DNA of 64,000 nucleotides from Gemmatimonadaceae bacterium. GTDB lineage: Bacteria; Gemmatimonadota; Gemmatimonadetes; Gemmatimonadales; Gemmatimonadaceae. The position numbers and the translations under genes are program-made. The stretch spans positions 88,469-152,468 of the forward strand of contig JBBJNV010000005.1 of the NCBI GenBank assembly GCA_037721215.1. The letters are read 5' to 3'. The notes beneath the pieces were generated by a model. It was not told where the DNA came from. It saw nothing but the letters and a program-made list of their open reading frames with translations, and did no database searches. Below are positions 55,041 through 63,873 of this stretch, in pieces (the stretch's first letter is position 1; each line of letters starts with the position of its first letter).

Positions 55041-55517
55041 TCACCTGCCGGGGACCTTCCGGCAGAAGTCATTTACGGCTGCGATCTCCATGTTGTCCAC
55101 GTACCACCGATTTGCAGGGCCGCGGATGGTGTAGAATTTGGGAACGCGCGTCTGTGACCCGAGGGTGAGCTCCACCCCCAGTACACGGTGGCCGCCTTCT
55201 CCCGGATTCTCGTTGACAATGCGAAATTTGTCGTGGTTGAAGAAACACTGAAGTACGATGAGCCGCTTCTCGAGCTCTTCGCGCTCGATATTTTCGCGGG
55301 CCGGGCCGCGCGATGTTCCGAAATTCGCTCCCATCGCCTGGATATCCTGTGCACGGACCGCGGTTAGAAACTGCTCGACGGCCAGACGAGGCGTAACCGC
55401 GCCATTGAGCTGGGGGTTTCCGGCCGCACCCCTTGGGCCTGGTGTGTTTGGAACGGGAGTGGTCGAAGCGCGGGCGCATCCCGAAAGCAGCACGAGGGCG
55501 AGCAGGAATTTCTTCAC
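55041..55517 (-). CDS. Lipoprotein of unknown function
   Basis: A 158-residue protein. GTG 55517 is preferred (ggagaatccg ahead) because it begins a perfect lipoprotein signal, VKKFLLALVLLSGCARAS; the frame extends to 55664 and overlaps pdxJ on the other strand. The mature domain LAVEQFLTAVRAQDIQAMGANFGT, ELEKRLIVLQCFFNHDKFRIV and RVPKFYTIRGPANRWYVDNMEIA resembles a small cystatin-like/NTF2-like fold used in DUF4878-type proteins, but no certain family match. It is outer-membrane or periplasm-anchored. It is a minus-strand orphan between two plus-strand genes. Confidence 0.75.
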   Translation of the reverse strand: MKKFLLALVLLSGCARASTTPVPNTPGPRGAAGNPQLNGAVTPRLAVEQFLTAVRAQDIQAMGANFGTSRGPARENIEREELEKRLIVLQCFFNHDKFRIVNENPGEGGHRVLGVELTLGSQTRVPKFYTIRGPANRWYVDNMEIAAVNDFCRKVPGR

Positions 55518-55561
55518 CGGATTCTCCACGAAGTTTGACGCGAACCTGAACGGCGAGACCA

Positions 55562-56308
55562 ATGCCATCGAAACATCAGCGGCTGTATGTGAACATAGAC
55601 CACGTCGCCACGATAAGGCAGGCCCGCAGGGGACTGGAGCCCAGTCCGGCGGAAGCAGCGGCATTGTGCGAAGCCGCGGGCGCCGATGGGATCACCGCAC
55701 ATCTGCGCGAAGATCGCCGACATGTTCAGGACGCCGACGTTGACGAGCTCGCAACCAGTGTGCGGACGTACTTCAATCTCGAGGCAGCATGCGCTGACGA
55801 GATGATCGACATCGCAATCCGCATCCACCCTCAGCAGGTCACGCTCGTTCCCGAAAAACGTGAGGAAGTCACGACGGAAGGCGGACTCGACATCGCAGGC
55901 GAGCGCAAACGGGTATCACACGCCGTGAGGCAGCTTCGGGCGGCCGGTATCCGGGTGAGCCTGTTCATCGATCCGACTGTTGAGGCGGTGGAGGACTCGA
56001 AGGCGCTTGGCGCCGATGCGGTGGAGCTTCACACCGGCGAATACGCCCGCAACCCCCACGATATCAGCGCGCTCCAGAACCTGCAGTCAGCAGCCCGGCG
56101 CGCCGCGGCTCTGGGGCTCGGCGTGCACGCAGGCCACGGGCTCACACTCGCGAATGTGGCGGCCGTGGCGGCGATTCCGGAGATCGAGGAGTTGAATATC
56201 GGCCACTCAATCGTCAGTCGGGCAGTGATGATCGGCATGGCAAACGCCGTGCGTGAGATCCGGGCGAAATTGGACGCTGCGCGCCAAACAGGGGAGATTG
56301 CGGTATGA
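55562..56308 (+). CDS. pdxJ: Pyridoxine 5'-phosphate synthase
   Basis: A 248-residue TIM barrel from ATG 55562. [16 protein letters not shown] holds the catalytic His and Arg region, [20 protein letters not shown] the phosphate and His-Arg motif, [20 protein letters not shown] and the second phosphate site [17 protein letters not shown] with [19 protein letters not shown]. It condenses 3-amino-2-oxopropyl phosphate and deoxyxylulose 5-phosphate to PNP, vitamin B6. Complete and of normal length; the next gene overlaps as ATGA. Confidence 0.97.
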   Translation: MPSKHQRLYVNIDHVATIRQARRGLEPSPAEAAALCEAAGADGITAHLREDRRHVQDADVDELATSVRTYFNLEAACADEMIDIAIRIHPQQVTLVPEKREEVTTEGGLDIAGERKRVSHAVRQLRAAGIRVSLFIDPTVEAVEDSKALGADAVELHTGEYARNPHDISALQNLQSAARRAAALGLGVHAGHGLTLANVAAVAAIPEIEELNIGHSIVSRAVMIGMANAVREIRAKLDAARQTGEIAV

Positions 56309-56682
56309 ACGCTCAAAGCGATGAGATAATTCCCATCTCCCGGCTCTTTTACGACGATGCCGGTCCGCATATCGTGAGCCCCGGGCGCAAGGATCCAGTC
56401 AGGCCTGCGGGCACTTTTACGCCGGCGCGCGGTCAGGACCTGCACGACCTGCTGAACGCAAGCATCGCGCAGCTGGGCGGCGTGTCGGGCGATACGAAAC
56501 GGAAGACGCCCCCCCGGCCGACGCCCGTCGACATCCAGACGCTTCTCTACTCCGGAAGCGGCGCACTCGAGCGCGCGTTCGAGATCCGTAACGACGTCCG
56601 GTCCAGCGGCATTGCGGCGTCGCCCGAAACGGTCGACGAGCTGTTGGACCTCATCGGTCTGGCGATATCAGAGCAACAGTGA
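56305..56682 (+). CDS. Small protein of unknown function between pdxJ and a flippase-like gene
   Basis: A 125-residue protein from ATG 56305, overlapping pdxJ by 4 nt and with its stop region overlapping the next GTG. It is hydrophilic: [24 protein letters not shown], then [20 protein letters not shown], a Lys/Pro-rich linker, and [24 protein letters not shown] with a C-terminal helix [18 protein letters not shown]. No signal, metal or catalytic motif. Gene overlap at both ends suggests a conserved role in this pdxJ operon, but I recognise no family. Confidence 0.65.
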   Translation: MNAQSDEIIPISRLFYDDAGPHIVSPGRKDPVRPAGTFTPARGQDLHDLLNASIAQLGGVSGDTKRKTPPRPTPVDIQTLLYSGSGALERAFEIRNDVRSSGIAASPETVDELLDLIGLAISEQQ

Positions 56683-57704
56683 AGACAGGGGTTAAGAGCA
56701 CGATCGGTATCGCGCTGAGCGCGATACTGCTATGGTGGACGTTGCGCGATGTATCGCTGTCGACGGTGGTTCACGAGTTGTCGCGGTCGAGTGCTCCCCT
56801 GTTTCTGGCTTCGGCGGTATGCGCGACGCTGATCTTCCCGCTCCGGGCACGCCGGTGGAGGACAATCCTGCAGCCCGTCGCGAAAGATCTGCCGTTCGGA
56901 CCGTTATGGCGCTCGACCGCGATCGGGATGATGGTGAACAATCTCGTCCCTGCCCGCGCCGGCGAGATCGCCAGGGCCTATGCTCTCACGCGCGAGACGG
57001 CAGTGCCGCTTGCGACCTCAATCGCGTCGCTGGCGGTGGACAGGCTTTTCGACATGCTGGTTCTGCTATTGATGGCGGTCGCAGCGTTTCTCGACCCCGC
57101 ATTTCCGCGCTCGGCAGAGATCGGCGGACAGTCGATTGGCAACCTGGCGCAGGGATCGATCGTACTTGTCGCACTTCTGATCGGGGCGCTTTATTGCCTT
57201 GCGTTCTTCCCGTCCCGCCTTGTAAGTGCTTTCGAAGTATTTGCGCGAAAAGTCTCGCCGAAAATCGAGGAGCGCGGCAAGGCGGCGCTCGTTCGCTTCA
57301 GCGAGGGACTCTCGGTTCTCAAAAGCCCCCGTCGGTTTGGAGCGGTGTTCGCGTGGACGCTGGCTCACTGGCTGTTGAATGCATTCGCGTTCTGGCTCGG
57401 ATTCAAAGCCGTGGGAATCGAGCTGCCATTCTCGGCGGCGGTGTTTCTCCAGACGCTGATTGCAATCGGCGTGGCGGTGCCATCGGCACCCGGATTCTTC
57501 GGATTCTTCGAGAAGCTCGCAACCGTCGGCCTCGGTATCTACGGGATCGGCGCGAATCAGGCGACGAGCTGGGCGATAGGATTTCACATCCTGAGTTTCA
57601 TACCGATTACCGTCATCGGCCTCTATTATTTCACCCGCCTCGGGCTCCGGTTCAGAGAGATCGGAAACGCCGGCAATTCCGCGGCAGCTCAGCCCGCCTC
57701 TTGA
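56679..57704 (+). CDS. Flippase-like membrane protein (UPF0104/AglD type)
   Basis: A 341-residue polytopic protein from GTG 56679 with about eight transmembrane helices. STVVHELSRSSAPLFLASAVCATL, LRARRWRTILQPV, TAIGMMVNNLVPARAGEIARAYAL and LAVDRLFDMLVLLLMAVAAF are the hallmarks of the lysylphosphatidylglycerol-synthase transmembrane / AglD family; the Asn-x-x-x-Pro and Arg-Ala-x-Glu stretch NLVPARAGEIARAY is the most conserved. Members flip or transfer lipid-linked groups or lack known activity. The C-terminal aminoacyl-transfer domain of MprF is absent. It overlaps ispE by 4 nt (TTGA). Confidence 0.85.
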   Translation: MKTGVKSTIGIALSAILLWWTLRDVSLSTVVHELSRSSAPLFLASAVCATLIFPLRARRWRTILQPVAKDLPFGPLWRSTAIGMMVNNLVPARAGEIARAYALTRETAVPLATSIASLAVDRLFDMLVLLLMAVAAFLDPAFPRSAEIGGQSIGNLAQGSIVLVALLIGALYCLAFFPSRLVSAFEVFARKVSPKIEERGKAALVRFSEGLSVLKSPRRFGAVFAWTLAHWLLNAFAFWLGFKAVGIELPFSAAVFLQTLIAIGVAVPSAPGFFGFFEKLATVGLGIYGIGANQATSWAIGFHILSFIPITVIGLYYFTRLGLRFREIGNAGNSAAAQPAS

Positions 57705-58675
57705 GCGGCGGGCCCGCCGCTCGCATCGTAGCGCAGGCCAAGCTTAACCTTCACCTCCGCGTTCTTGCGCGGGAACCGTCGGGATTTCACGGCATCCAGA
57801 CCATCTTTCATCGCATCGATCTGGGCGATGACATTCTGATTCGGGCCACCGATGGCAGGCGCTCTATCGATGTCGAAGGATCCGACACTGGACCGCGGGA
57901 AGCTAACCTCGCCTTTCGCGCAGCCGCGGCGTATGCTGATCGATCCGGCTGGCCGCTCGGCTTTGATATCGAACTGACGAAACGGATTCCAGTTGGATCG
58001 GGTATGGGTGGTGGCAGTGCTGACGCCGCAGCGGTTCTGCGGGCGCTCGATTCGCTGGCGCCGAATCCTATGGGAGCCCATATACTTGCCGGGATCGCGG
58101 GGGCGCTGGGATCTGACGTTCCCTTTCTCGCAGGAAATGCCGTCATGGCGCTTGGAACGGGGCGTGGCGAGCGACTGGTCGCGCTCCCCGCCCTCCCGCG
58201 CCGGGATATTCTGCTGATGACTCCCGGGTTTTCGGTTGCCACCGCAGAAGCATATAGCTGGCTGGATGATGACCGAACGGAAGCGGACACGCTCCTCGCG
58301 AGAGACTTCGATGTGTCCGCGCTGGGATCGATGCAGGCTCTATACCGATCGGGATTGCCGCCTGTCGCCGCGGATCATTTCGAAACCGCGTTTGCCGTCG
58401 AGAATCCGCAGCTCCAGAGCTGGGAGAAACTGGCAACCTGGGCGAGTAACGATTTCGAGCCGGTGATAGTCGCCCGGCACCCTGAGCTCGGCGAGATGCT
58501 GAGCCGCCTGCGGCACTCGCGTGCGATCTTTTCCGGGATGACTGGTTCGGGTTCGACCATTTTTGGGATCCTCGACGGACCGGCCGACTTCGCCAAGGTG
58601 CCGGCGGAGCATCGCCATCGGGCGCGCAGCACGATGTCTGCCATCGATGTTGTTCAGCCCATTCGTATCGAGTAG
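57701..58675 (+). CDS. ispE: 4-diphosphocytidyl-2-C-methyl-D-erythritol kinase
   Basis: A 324-residue GHMP kinase. The start is probably TTG 57701, overlapping the stop of the preceding gene as TTGA; the open frame continues far upstream inside that gene without similarity. AQAKLNLHLRVLAREPSGFHGIQTIFHRIDLGD, KRIPVGSGMGGGSADAAAVLRAL (phosphate loop), GALGSDVPFLAG and FSGMTGSGSTIFGIL are the IspE motifs. It phosphorylates CDP-methylerythritol in the MEP isoprenoid pathway. The C-terminus is slightly extended. tRNA-Gln follows 12 nt later. Confidence 0.94.
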   Translation: MSGGPAARIVAQAKLNLHLRVLAREPSGFHGIQTIFHRIDLGDDILIRATDGRRSIDVEGSDTGPREANLAFRAAAAYADRSGWPLGFDIELTKRIPVGSGMGGGSADAAAVLRALDSLAPNPMGAHILAGIAGALGSDVPFLAGNAVMALGTGRGERLVALPALPRRDILLMTPGFSVATAEAYSWLDDDRTEADTLLARDFDVSALGSMQALYRSGLPPVAADHFETAFAVENPQLQSWEKLATWASNDFEPVIVARHPELGEMLSRLRHSRAIFSGMTGSGSTIFGILDGPADFAKVPAEHRHRARSTMSAIDVVQPIRIE

Positions 58676-58687
58676 CTTACGCTCACC

Positions 58688-58758
58688 TGCCCCCTCGTCC
58701 AATGGCAGGACATCGGTCTTTGGATCCGAGAATGGTGGTTCGAATCCACCGGGGGCAA
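58688..58758 (+). tRNA. tRNA-Gln (TTG anticodon)
   Basis: A 71-nt cloverleaf with acceptor TGCCCCC/GGGGGCA, D arm around AATGGCAGGACA, anticodon stem TCGGT/TCCGA with loop CTTTGGA (anticodon TTG), T arm GGTGG-TTCGAAT-CCACC and discriminator A. The U1-A72 pair is typical for tRNA-Gln. CCA is not encoded. It sits between ispE and prs. Confidence 0.96.
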
Positions 58759-58805
58759 TTGCGGCTGATTATGCTGCTCACTTACCTTACAGGGCTATAG
58801 CGGCA

Positions 58806-59762
58806 ATGGACGGACTTTCCGTACCGAGTCACGGCTTCAAACTTCTCTGCGGTACCGGCAACCCCGGGCTGTCAAAGGAAATCGCAAGCGGTCTCGGCGT
58901 AGAACCGGCCAGGCTCACCATCAGCAGGTTCGCCGACGGTGAGATTTTTGTCCGCATAGATGAAAACGTCCGCGGCAACGACGTTTTCATTCTGCAGCCG
59001 ACCAACCCCCCGGCCGACAACCTGATGGAGCTGCTGCTCCTGATAGACGCGGCGAGACGGGCTTCGGCTGCCCGAATCACGTGCGTCATGCCGTACTACG
59101 GTTATTCGAGGCAGGACCGGAAGGATCAGCCGCGGGTGGCGATTGGCGCGAAGCTGGTCGCCAACATGATCGTAACAGCTGGTGCCGACCGCGTCTTGGG
59201 GCTCGATTTTCACCAGCATCAGCTGCAGGGGTTCTTTGACGTTCCGGTTGACCATCTGTATGCGGCGCCGGTTTTTGTTTCGCATTACCGAAAGAAACAT
59301 CTGCACGACCTCGTCGTCGTCGCCCCCGATGTGGGGTCGGCGAAGATGGCACGCGGGTTCGCGAAACGTCTCAACGGTTCGCTGGCCATCATCGACAAGC
59401 GGCGCCCGCGGCCGAATGAAAGTGAGATAGTGAACGTCGTCGGAGAGGTCGAGGGGCGCGATTGTCTCCTTACCGACGATATGATCGATACAGCCGGTAC
59501 AGTCTCTGAAGCGGCTCACGCGCTCAAGAGTCTGGGTGCGAAAGATGTTTACGTTTGCGCCACGCACGCATTGCTTTCCGGCCCCGCCGTGGAGCGATTG
59601 AGCGAGGCGCCGATAGTAGAAGTGACGGTTACAGACACGGTGAACATTCCGGAGGCCAAGCGGTTTCCGCAGCTCCACGTTTTGTCCGTCGGCGATCTGT
59701 TGTCGAAAGCGGTTAGATATATCCACAGCGAGCAATCTGTCAGCTCGCTTTTCGAACAGTAG
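58806..59762 (+). CDS. prs: Ribose-phosphate pyrophosphokinase
   Basis: A 318-residue protein from ATG 58806 (MDGLSVPSHGFKLLCGTGNP); upstream frame extension covers the tRNA. FADGEIFVRIDENVRGNDVFILQP, YYGYSRQDRKDQPRVAIGAKLVAN, VLGLDFHQHQLQGFFDVPVDHLYA and VAPDVGSAKMARGFAKRL, then the PRPP loop DCLLTDDMIDTAGTVSEAAHAL mark a class I PRPP synthase. It makes PRPP for purines, pyrimidines, histidine and NAD. It lies upstream of rplY, pth and ychF, an arrangement found in many bacteria. Confidence 0.97.
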   Translation: MDGLSVPSHGFKLLCGTGNPGLSKEIASGLGVEPARLTISRFADGEIFVRIDENVRGNDVFILQPTNPPADNLMELLLLIDAARRASAARITCVMPYYGYSRQDRKDQPRVAIGAKLVANMIVTAGADRVLGLDFHQHQLQGFFDVPVDHLYAAPVFVSHYRKKHLHDLVVVAPDVGSAKMARGFAKRLNGSLAIIDKRRPRPNESEIVNVVGEVEGRDCLLTDDMIDTAGTVSEAAHALKSLGAKDVYVCATHALLSGPAVERLSEAPIVEVTVTDTVNIPEAKRFPQLHVLSVGDLLSKAVRYIHSEQSVSSLFEQ

Positions 59763-59780
59763 CAAAGGGAGACTACAACG

Positions 59781-60443
59781 ATGGCAATTGCACAACTTTC
59801 AGGCGTGGTTCGCTCCGGCAGGGGCAAAGGCGCTGCACGCTCGGTGCGCCGCGACGGGCAGGTCCCAGCGGTGATCTACGGCCACAAGCGCGCGCCGCAG
59901 TCGCTGGCGATAAATACCCGCGAGCTCGAGAAGCTGCTCGAGCACATTTCCGCTGAAAACACTGTCATCGAGTTGTCTCTCGACGGCAGAAATTCGCGGA
60001 CGCTGATCCGTGAAATACAGCGTCATCCGTTCAAAAAGCAGATTCTGCACGTGGACTTCCAGGAACTGGTGGCGGGCGAGAAAGTCATCGTTCGCCTCCC
60101 AATCATCCTCATGGGCGTACCTGAAGGAGTGCGGATGGACGGTGGTGTGCTGGATCAGACGCTTCGCGATCTCGAAGTCGAAGTCGATCCCGCGAACATT
60201 CCGAATCACGTCGAAGTCGATGTCAGTGCCCTGATCATCGGCAGCTCGCTCCACGTCAGCGACATCGTGCTTCCCGATGGTGTGGAGGTCGTTGGTGAAG
60301 CTGATGCGTCGGTATGCGTCGTCGCTGCCCCGCGCGCGGCGATCGAAACTGTTGCCGCCGCCGAAGGCGAGACTGGCGATGAGCCGGAAGTGATCGGCAA
60401 GGCGAAAGACGATGAGGACGAGGGCGCCGGCGCCAAGAAGTAG
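59781..60443 (+). CDS. rplY: 50S ribosomal protein L25/general stress protein Ctc
   Basis: A 220-residue protein from ATG 59781, with agggag before it. The N-terminal 5S-rRNA-binding domain (VRSGRGKGAARSVRRDGQVPAVIYGHKR, NTVIELSLDGRNSRTLIREIQRHPFKKQILHVDF) is typical L25, followed by the C-terminal TL5/Ctc extension (GVRMDGGVLDQTLRDLEVEVDPANIPNHVEVDVSALIIGSSLHVSDI) and an acidic, Ala-rich tail ending in DDEDEGAGAKK. Binds 5S rRNA in the large subunit. It is followed by pth. Confidence 0.96.
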   Translation: MAIAQLSGVVRSGRGKGAARSVRRDGQVPAVIYGHKRAPQSLAINTRELEKLLEHISAENTVIELSLDGRNSRTLIREIQRHPFKKQILHVDFQELVAGEKVIVRLPIILMGVPEGVRMDGGVLDQTLRDLEVEVDPANIPNHVEVDVSALIIGSSLHVSDIVLPDGVEVVGEADASVCVVAAPRAAIETVAAAEGETGDEPEVIGKAKDDEDEGAGAKK

Positions 60444-60452
60444 CCCTTCAAA

Positions 60453-61028
60453 TTGCTGAAGGTCATACTCGGCCTGGGGAATCCCGGGCGCAGTTATGAA
60501 GCGACACGTCACAACGTCGGCTGGTGGGTACTCGACTACCTGGCCGACGTTTGGCATTTCAATGGCTGGAAGCGCGATGGCGAGGCCATTGTGTCGACGC
60601 TGGTCATGGACGGAGCGCGCGTGCGGCTGATCAAACCGCAGACATTCATGAATCTCAGCGGACAGGTGCTGAAAAATTATACCCGGCGTCCCTTCTGGTC
60701 GGCGGCCAATGAGTTGCTCGTTGTCGTTGATGATGTTGCATTGCCGGTCGGTCGGTTCAGACTGCGGTCGCGGGGCAGTGCAGGCGGGCACAACGGGCTG
60801 CGCAGTGTCGAAGCCGCGCTCGGGAGCCAGGTGTATTCACGGCTTCGGATCGGTGTCGGTCCCGACGAAGAGCGGCGCAATGTTTATGGCAATCTGGCCG
60901 ATTTCGTCCTCGCACCATTTGCGCGAGATGAGCGCGATGACATCATCGGGCTGATGCCGAAGGTGGAGTCGGCAGTCGAAAGCTGGCGCCGCGATGGAAT
61001 CGAGAGCGCGATGAACGCGCACAACTAA
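60453..61028 (+). CDS. pth: Peptidyl-tRNA hydrolase
   Basis: A 191-residue enzyme from TTG 60453. VILGLGNPGRSYEATRHNVGWWVLD (catalytic His near residue 21), RLIKPQTFMNLSGQVL, VVVDDVALPVGRFRLRSRGSAGGHNGLRSVEAALGSQ with the second catalytic Asp, and RLRIGVGP are the Pth motifs. It hydrolyses peptidyl-tRNAs that drop off stalled ribosomes. Nine nt after rplY and 20 nt before ychF; start choice is limited by the nearby stop. Length and motif order are standard. Confidence 0.95.
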   Translation: MLKVILGLGNPGRSYEATRHNVGWWVLDYLADVWHFNGWKRDGEAIVSTLVMDGARVRLIKPQTFMNLSGQVLKNYTRRPFWSAANELLVVVDDVALPVGRFRLRSRGSAGGHNGLRSVEAALGSQVYSRLRIGVGPDEERRNVYGNLADFVLAPFARDERDDIIGLMPKVESAVESWRRDGIESAMNAHN

Positions 61029-61048
61029 CGTTTCTCAGGGCCGAACGG

Positions 61049-62149
61049 ATGCTCAAGCTTGGAATCGTCGGACTGCCGAACGTCGGCAAGTCCACTCTCT
61101 TCAACGCCCTCACGTCGGCTAAAGCCGAGGCGGCGAACTACCCCTTCTGCACCGTCGAGCCAAATGTGGGAATGGTCGAGGTGCCGGATGTGCGACTCGA
61201 CCGGCTGCGGGAGATAGTGCAGCCGAAACGCACGGTGCCGGCAGTGGTGCAGTTCGTCGATATCGCCGGCCTGGTGAAAGGTGCGGCTGATGGCGAAGGC
61301 CTCGGCAACAAGTTCCTCGCCAACATCCGCGAGACGGACGCGATCGTCCATGTGGTTCGCTGCTTCGAGGATGAAGACGTCACGCACGTTATGGGCGACG
61401 TGGACCCGGTGCGCGACCGGGAGGTGATCGAATTCGAGCTCGCGCTGGCGGATTTAGCCGCAGTCGAGAAACGGCTCGACAAGACGCGGCGGGCAGCCCG
61501 GACCAATGACAAGGAATCTCTCGCTGAGCTCCCCGTGCTGGAGCGAGCGCACGGTTTTCTGAAAGATGGCCGCGGATTGTGGGAAGCCAATCTGAGCATC
61601 CAGGAACTGGGCGTGCTGGCGCCGCTGACGCTGATGACGAGCAAGCCCGTGCTCTACGCCGCCAACGTGAGCGATGCGGAGTTGACGGGCGATGAGGGTA
61701 CTCATCTCACCGCACTTCGCCAGGCCGTGAACGCGAGTGGCGAGCACGCGGAGATAGTTCCCTTCTCCGCAAAGATCGAGGCCGAGCTGGCAGAGCTTCC
61801 ACCGGAGGATCGGACTGAATTTCTCGAATCTCTGGGTCTCGAATCAGCCGGCCTCGACCGCCTCATCCATGCGGGCTACAAACTGCTTGGGCTCGAGACG
61901 TACTTCACCGCCGGTGAACAGGAAGTACGGGCGTGGACCATTCACCGCGGGGACAGCGCGCCAAAAGCCGCGGCGGTCATCCACACCGATTTTGAACGCG
62001 GCTTCATTCGCGCCGAAACGGTCGCGTACGACGATTTCATTGCACACTCCGGATGGAAGGGCGCACGCGAGAAAGGAGCAGTGAGATCCGAAGGCAAGGA
62101 ATACGTCGTTGCCGATGGAGACGTACTGCTGTTCAGATTCAACGTGTAA
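61049..62149 (+). CDS. ychF: Redox-regulated ATPase YchF (Obg family)
   Basis: A 366-residue GTPase-fold ATPase from ATG 61049. Walker [15 protein letters not shown], switch [39 protein letters not shown] (DxxG), a helical coiled-coil domain ([25 protein letters not shown]) and NVSDAEL in place of NKxD, which explains ATP preference. The C-terminal TGS-like domain ([39 protein letters not shown]) is intact. It binds ribosomes and modulates stress responses. It ends the plus-strand block. Confidence 0.96.
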   Translation: MLKLGIVGLPNVGKSTLFNALTSAKAEAANYPFCTVEPNVGMVEVPDVRLDRLREIVQPKRTVPAVVQFVDIAGLVKGAADGEGLGNKFLANIRETDAIVHVVRCFEDEDVTHVMGDVDPVRDREVIEFELALADLAAVEKRLDKTRRAARTNDKESLAELPVLERAHGFLKDGRGLWEANLSIQELGVLAPLTLMTSKPVLYAANVSDAELTGDEGTHLTALRQAVNASGEHAEIVPFSAKIEAELAELPPEDRTEFLESLGLESAGLDRLIHAGYKLLGLETYFTAGEQEVRAWTIHRGDSAPKAAAVIHTDFERGFIRAETVAYDDFIAHSGWKGAREKGAVRSEGKEYVVADGDVLLFRFNV

Positions 62150-62279
62150 ACCGACAGCGGTCATTATCACCGTTGCCGGCGAACGCCCCCACACTCACAT
62201 TCGGGCGATCAGCGATTATAAAGTTCCCATGCGTTACACCAATTTACATGGGCTCCCTTACGTTTTACCTGGTGGCTGG

Positions 62280-63092
62280 TCAACGCACCTGGAATGTAAG
62301 CGTCGCCCATTTGGACTCGTAGTTCAGCGCGGGGTCACCGCTGACTGGCGCCATGTGAATGAACTTCACGTACATCTGTCCCCGCTCGCTGACGCGTATA
62401 CGGGCAACGCCGTCAGTGTCTGTTCTGACGCTGCGAACGGCCATCCGCCCGCCCCGCGTCGGCCTCCCGCCCGACACCACGAGCTGATTCGCCATTGGCT
62501 TGCCGTCCACAATGGCTCGAACACGGAGCCATCCCCCCGGTCGCGACGAGTAGGGATTGTTGAGAGGAACGAGCTCGGCCGGGTAGCCCAGCACAGTATC
62601 GAATCCCGGCGTCCGCTCCGCGCCCACCTGTATCAGAGCCTTGACGTGCTTCGCGTACTTCTCGGTAGCATCCGTGCCAAGCTCCCCGGCGCGACGCCTT
62701 GCCGCCAGAACATCCGGGATACCATCGCTCGCCAGATATTCGTTGAAGTCCTTCGCCTTGAGCGTGATCTGACTCGGACGCAGCGACGCTCCAATCACGT
62801 ACGTCCCTGGCGCCCCGGTAGCTACGGTGAAGATGCTCGTGTCGCCCTTGTCCATCCACGTCGTCGTATCGGGATGGGTGATCCCGGCAGGGCCAACCAC
62901 GCTGAGATCCCGCAGACGCGCCCGCGTAACCGAATTCTCACTCTTGCTGAACGTGCCGTTCAGCACGCGGATGCGGGCGGATGCCCCTGGCTCGATGAAG
63001 AAACTATCGAGGCGAAGGAAGAGATCGTGCGCCTGCAGCGCGCCAGTGACACCCAGCAGCAGGGCAAATACGATCAGGAAACGCGTCTTCAT
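62280..63092 (-). CDS. DUF4198 exported protein
   Basis: A 270-residue protein from ATG 63092 with a Sec signal, MKTRFLIVFALLLGVTGALQAHD (cleavage after LQA). The mature start HDLFLRLDSFFIEPGASARIRVLNGTFSKSE is typical of DUF4198, a periplasmic beta-rich domain often near metal-handling systems; the N-terminal His may be a ligand. APGTYVIGASLRPSQITLKA, VLGYPAELVPLNNPYSSRPGG and VRTDTDGVARIRVSERGQMYVKFIHMAPV complete it. It is convergent with ychF and follows the CHRD gene, so these two exported proteins may work together. Confidence 0.85.
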   Translation of the reverse strand: MKTRFLIVFALLLGVTGALQAHDLFLRLDSFFIEPGASARIRVLNGTFSKSENSVTRARLRDLSVVGPAGITHPDTTTWMDKGDTSIFTVATGAPGTYVIGASLRPSQITLKAKDFNEYLASDGIPDVLAARRRAGELGTDATEKYAKHVKALIQVGAERTPGFDTVLGYPAELVPLNNPYSSRPGGWLRVRAIVDGKPMANQLVVSGGRPTRGGRMAVRSVRTDTDGVARIRVSERGQMYVKFIHMAPVSGDPALNYESKWATLTFQVR

Positions 63093-63175
63093 GATTCAGG
63101 GCTCCGGATTGGGGGCTGCTCGAGTTGGTGGCTGCTGAGGTTCGCAGTTACTGAGGTCCGTGCAAACTGCATCGC

Positions 63176-63200
63176 CTGGCCGCCGCGTCCGCGGGGCCAG
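63176..63200 (-). terminator. GC-rich hairpin after the CHRD gene
   Basis: On the minus strand CTGGCC and GGCCAG (outer arms at 63200-63195 and 63181-63176) with inner CCGCG/CGCGG form a strong stem with a very small loop, 19 nt after the stop of the CHRD gene. It is not followed by a proper T run, so it is a weak candidate terminator. Confidence 0.4.
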
Positions 63201-63219
63201 ACGCGTCGTTCAATAACGC

Positions 63220-63717
63220 CTACCGCACCTGACCGCGAATTTCGCCAGCCGGATTTGCGATGGTATGCACGTTTACATAGCCATTGCCACTCTTGAGAAG
63301 ATTCTTCAGAGAATCGAGGGATACCGACGGAGTGAGGCTGCCAGCAGTGATGGTACCCCGTGCAAACTGGCCGTTGATCGGCCCTGTTCCACCCGCCGCC
63401 GATAAAAAGAGGCCGGCTACAATCGGGCCCGCGACTCCAGGGGCTCCAACATGAATGTGCGCCGCGGTGACGTTCATCATGCTGGTGGCGCTCAGGCGGT
63501 ACTGAATTTCCTGCGGATAGATGACGACCTCAGCGGTTCCGGTCGCCGGACTTGGCTTGGGAGTCGGGACTTCCTCGGTGGTTGTCAACGGGATGTTGAA
63601 GCTTCGATCGACGTCGAACCCGCCGGTCGAGTTGCCGCTGTTGCAACCTGCCGCCACTGCAACAGCGGCGGCTGTCATGACCGCAAAAACGACTGGTTTC
63701 ACTTTGTAATCTCTCAT
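63220..63717 (-). CDS. CHRD-domain lipoprotein
   Basis: A 165-residue protein from ATG 63717 with aaggga about 8 nt ahead. The signal VVFAVMTAAAVAVAAGCNSGNS has a lipobox at AAGC (Cys25). Residues about 40-165 form a CHRD domain: IPLTTTEEVPTPKPSPATGTAEVVIYP, SMMNVTAAHIHVGAPGVAGPIVAGLFL and a final GYVNVHTIANPAGEIRGQVR. CHRD domains, named after chordin, occur in bacterial surface or periplasmic proteins of unknown role; AHIHVG may bind metal. It is transcribed toward the DUF4198 gene 127 nt away. Confidence 0.88.
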   Translation of the reverse strand: MRDYKVKPVVFAVMTAAAVAVAAGCNSGNSTGGFDVDRSFNIPLTTTEEVPTPKPSPATGTAEVVIYPQEIQYRLSATSMMNVTAAHIHVGAPGVAGPIVAGLFLSAAGGTGPINGQFARGTITAGSLTPSVSLDSLKNLLKSGNGYVNVHTIANPAGEIRGQVR

Positions 63718-63823
63718 GCTGTTTCCCTTGATAATTGTGGCAGCCGCAACTGCGTGGCCCACAGCGTTGCGATACGGGCAAAATGAAAAGTGATCCGAGG
63801 TGCGCTTCATTGCAACGCTCTTC

Positions 63824-63873
63824 CGGATCCAGGACTAGCGGCCATCAACGATCGGCATTTGGTCCTGGATCCG
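63824..63873. repeat. 12-bp perfect inverted repeat
   Basis: cggatccaggac (63824-63835) and gtcctggatccg (63862-63873) are perfect complements with a 26-nt spacer. It lies about 107 nt upstream of the CHRD ATG, in a gene-free stretch. It might be a regulatory palindrome, a terminator for an unseen gene, or a repeat element. No T run follows on either side. I saw no gene in 63718-64000. Confidence 0.6.

Noticed and set aside
56732..57700. Upstream extension of the ispE reading frame
   Set aside because: It overlaps the flippase-like gene in another frame; IspE similarity begins only at about 57710.
62109..63296. 395-residue open frame on the plus strand
   Set aside because: Antisense to the DUF4198 gene with its clear signal peptide and family motifs.
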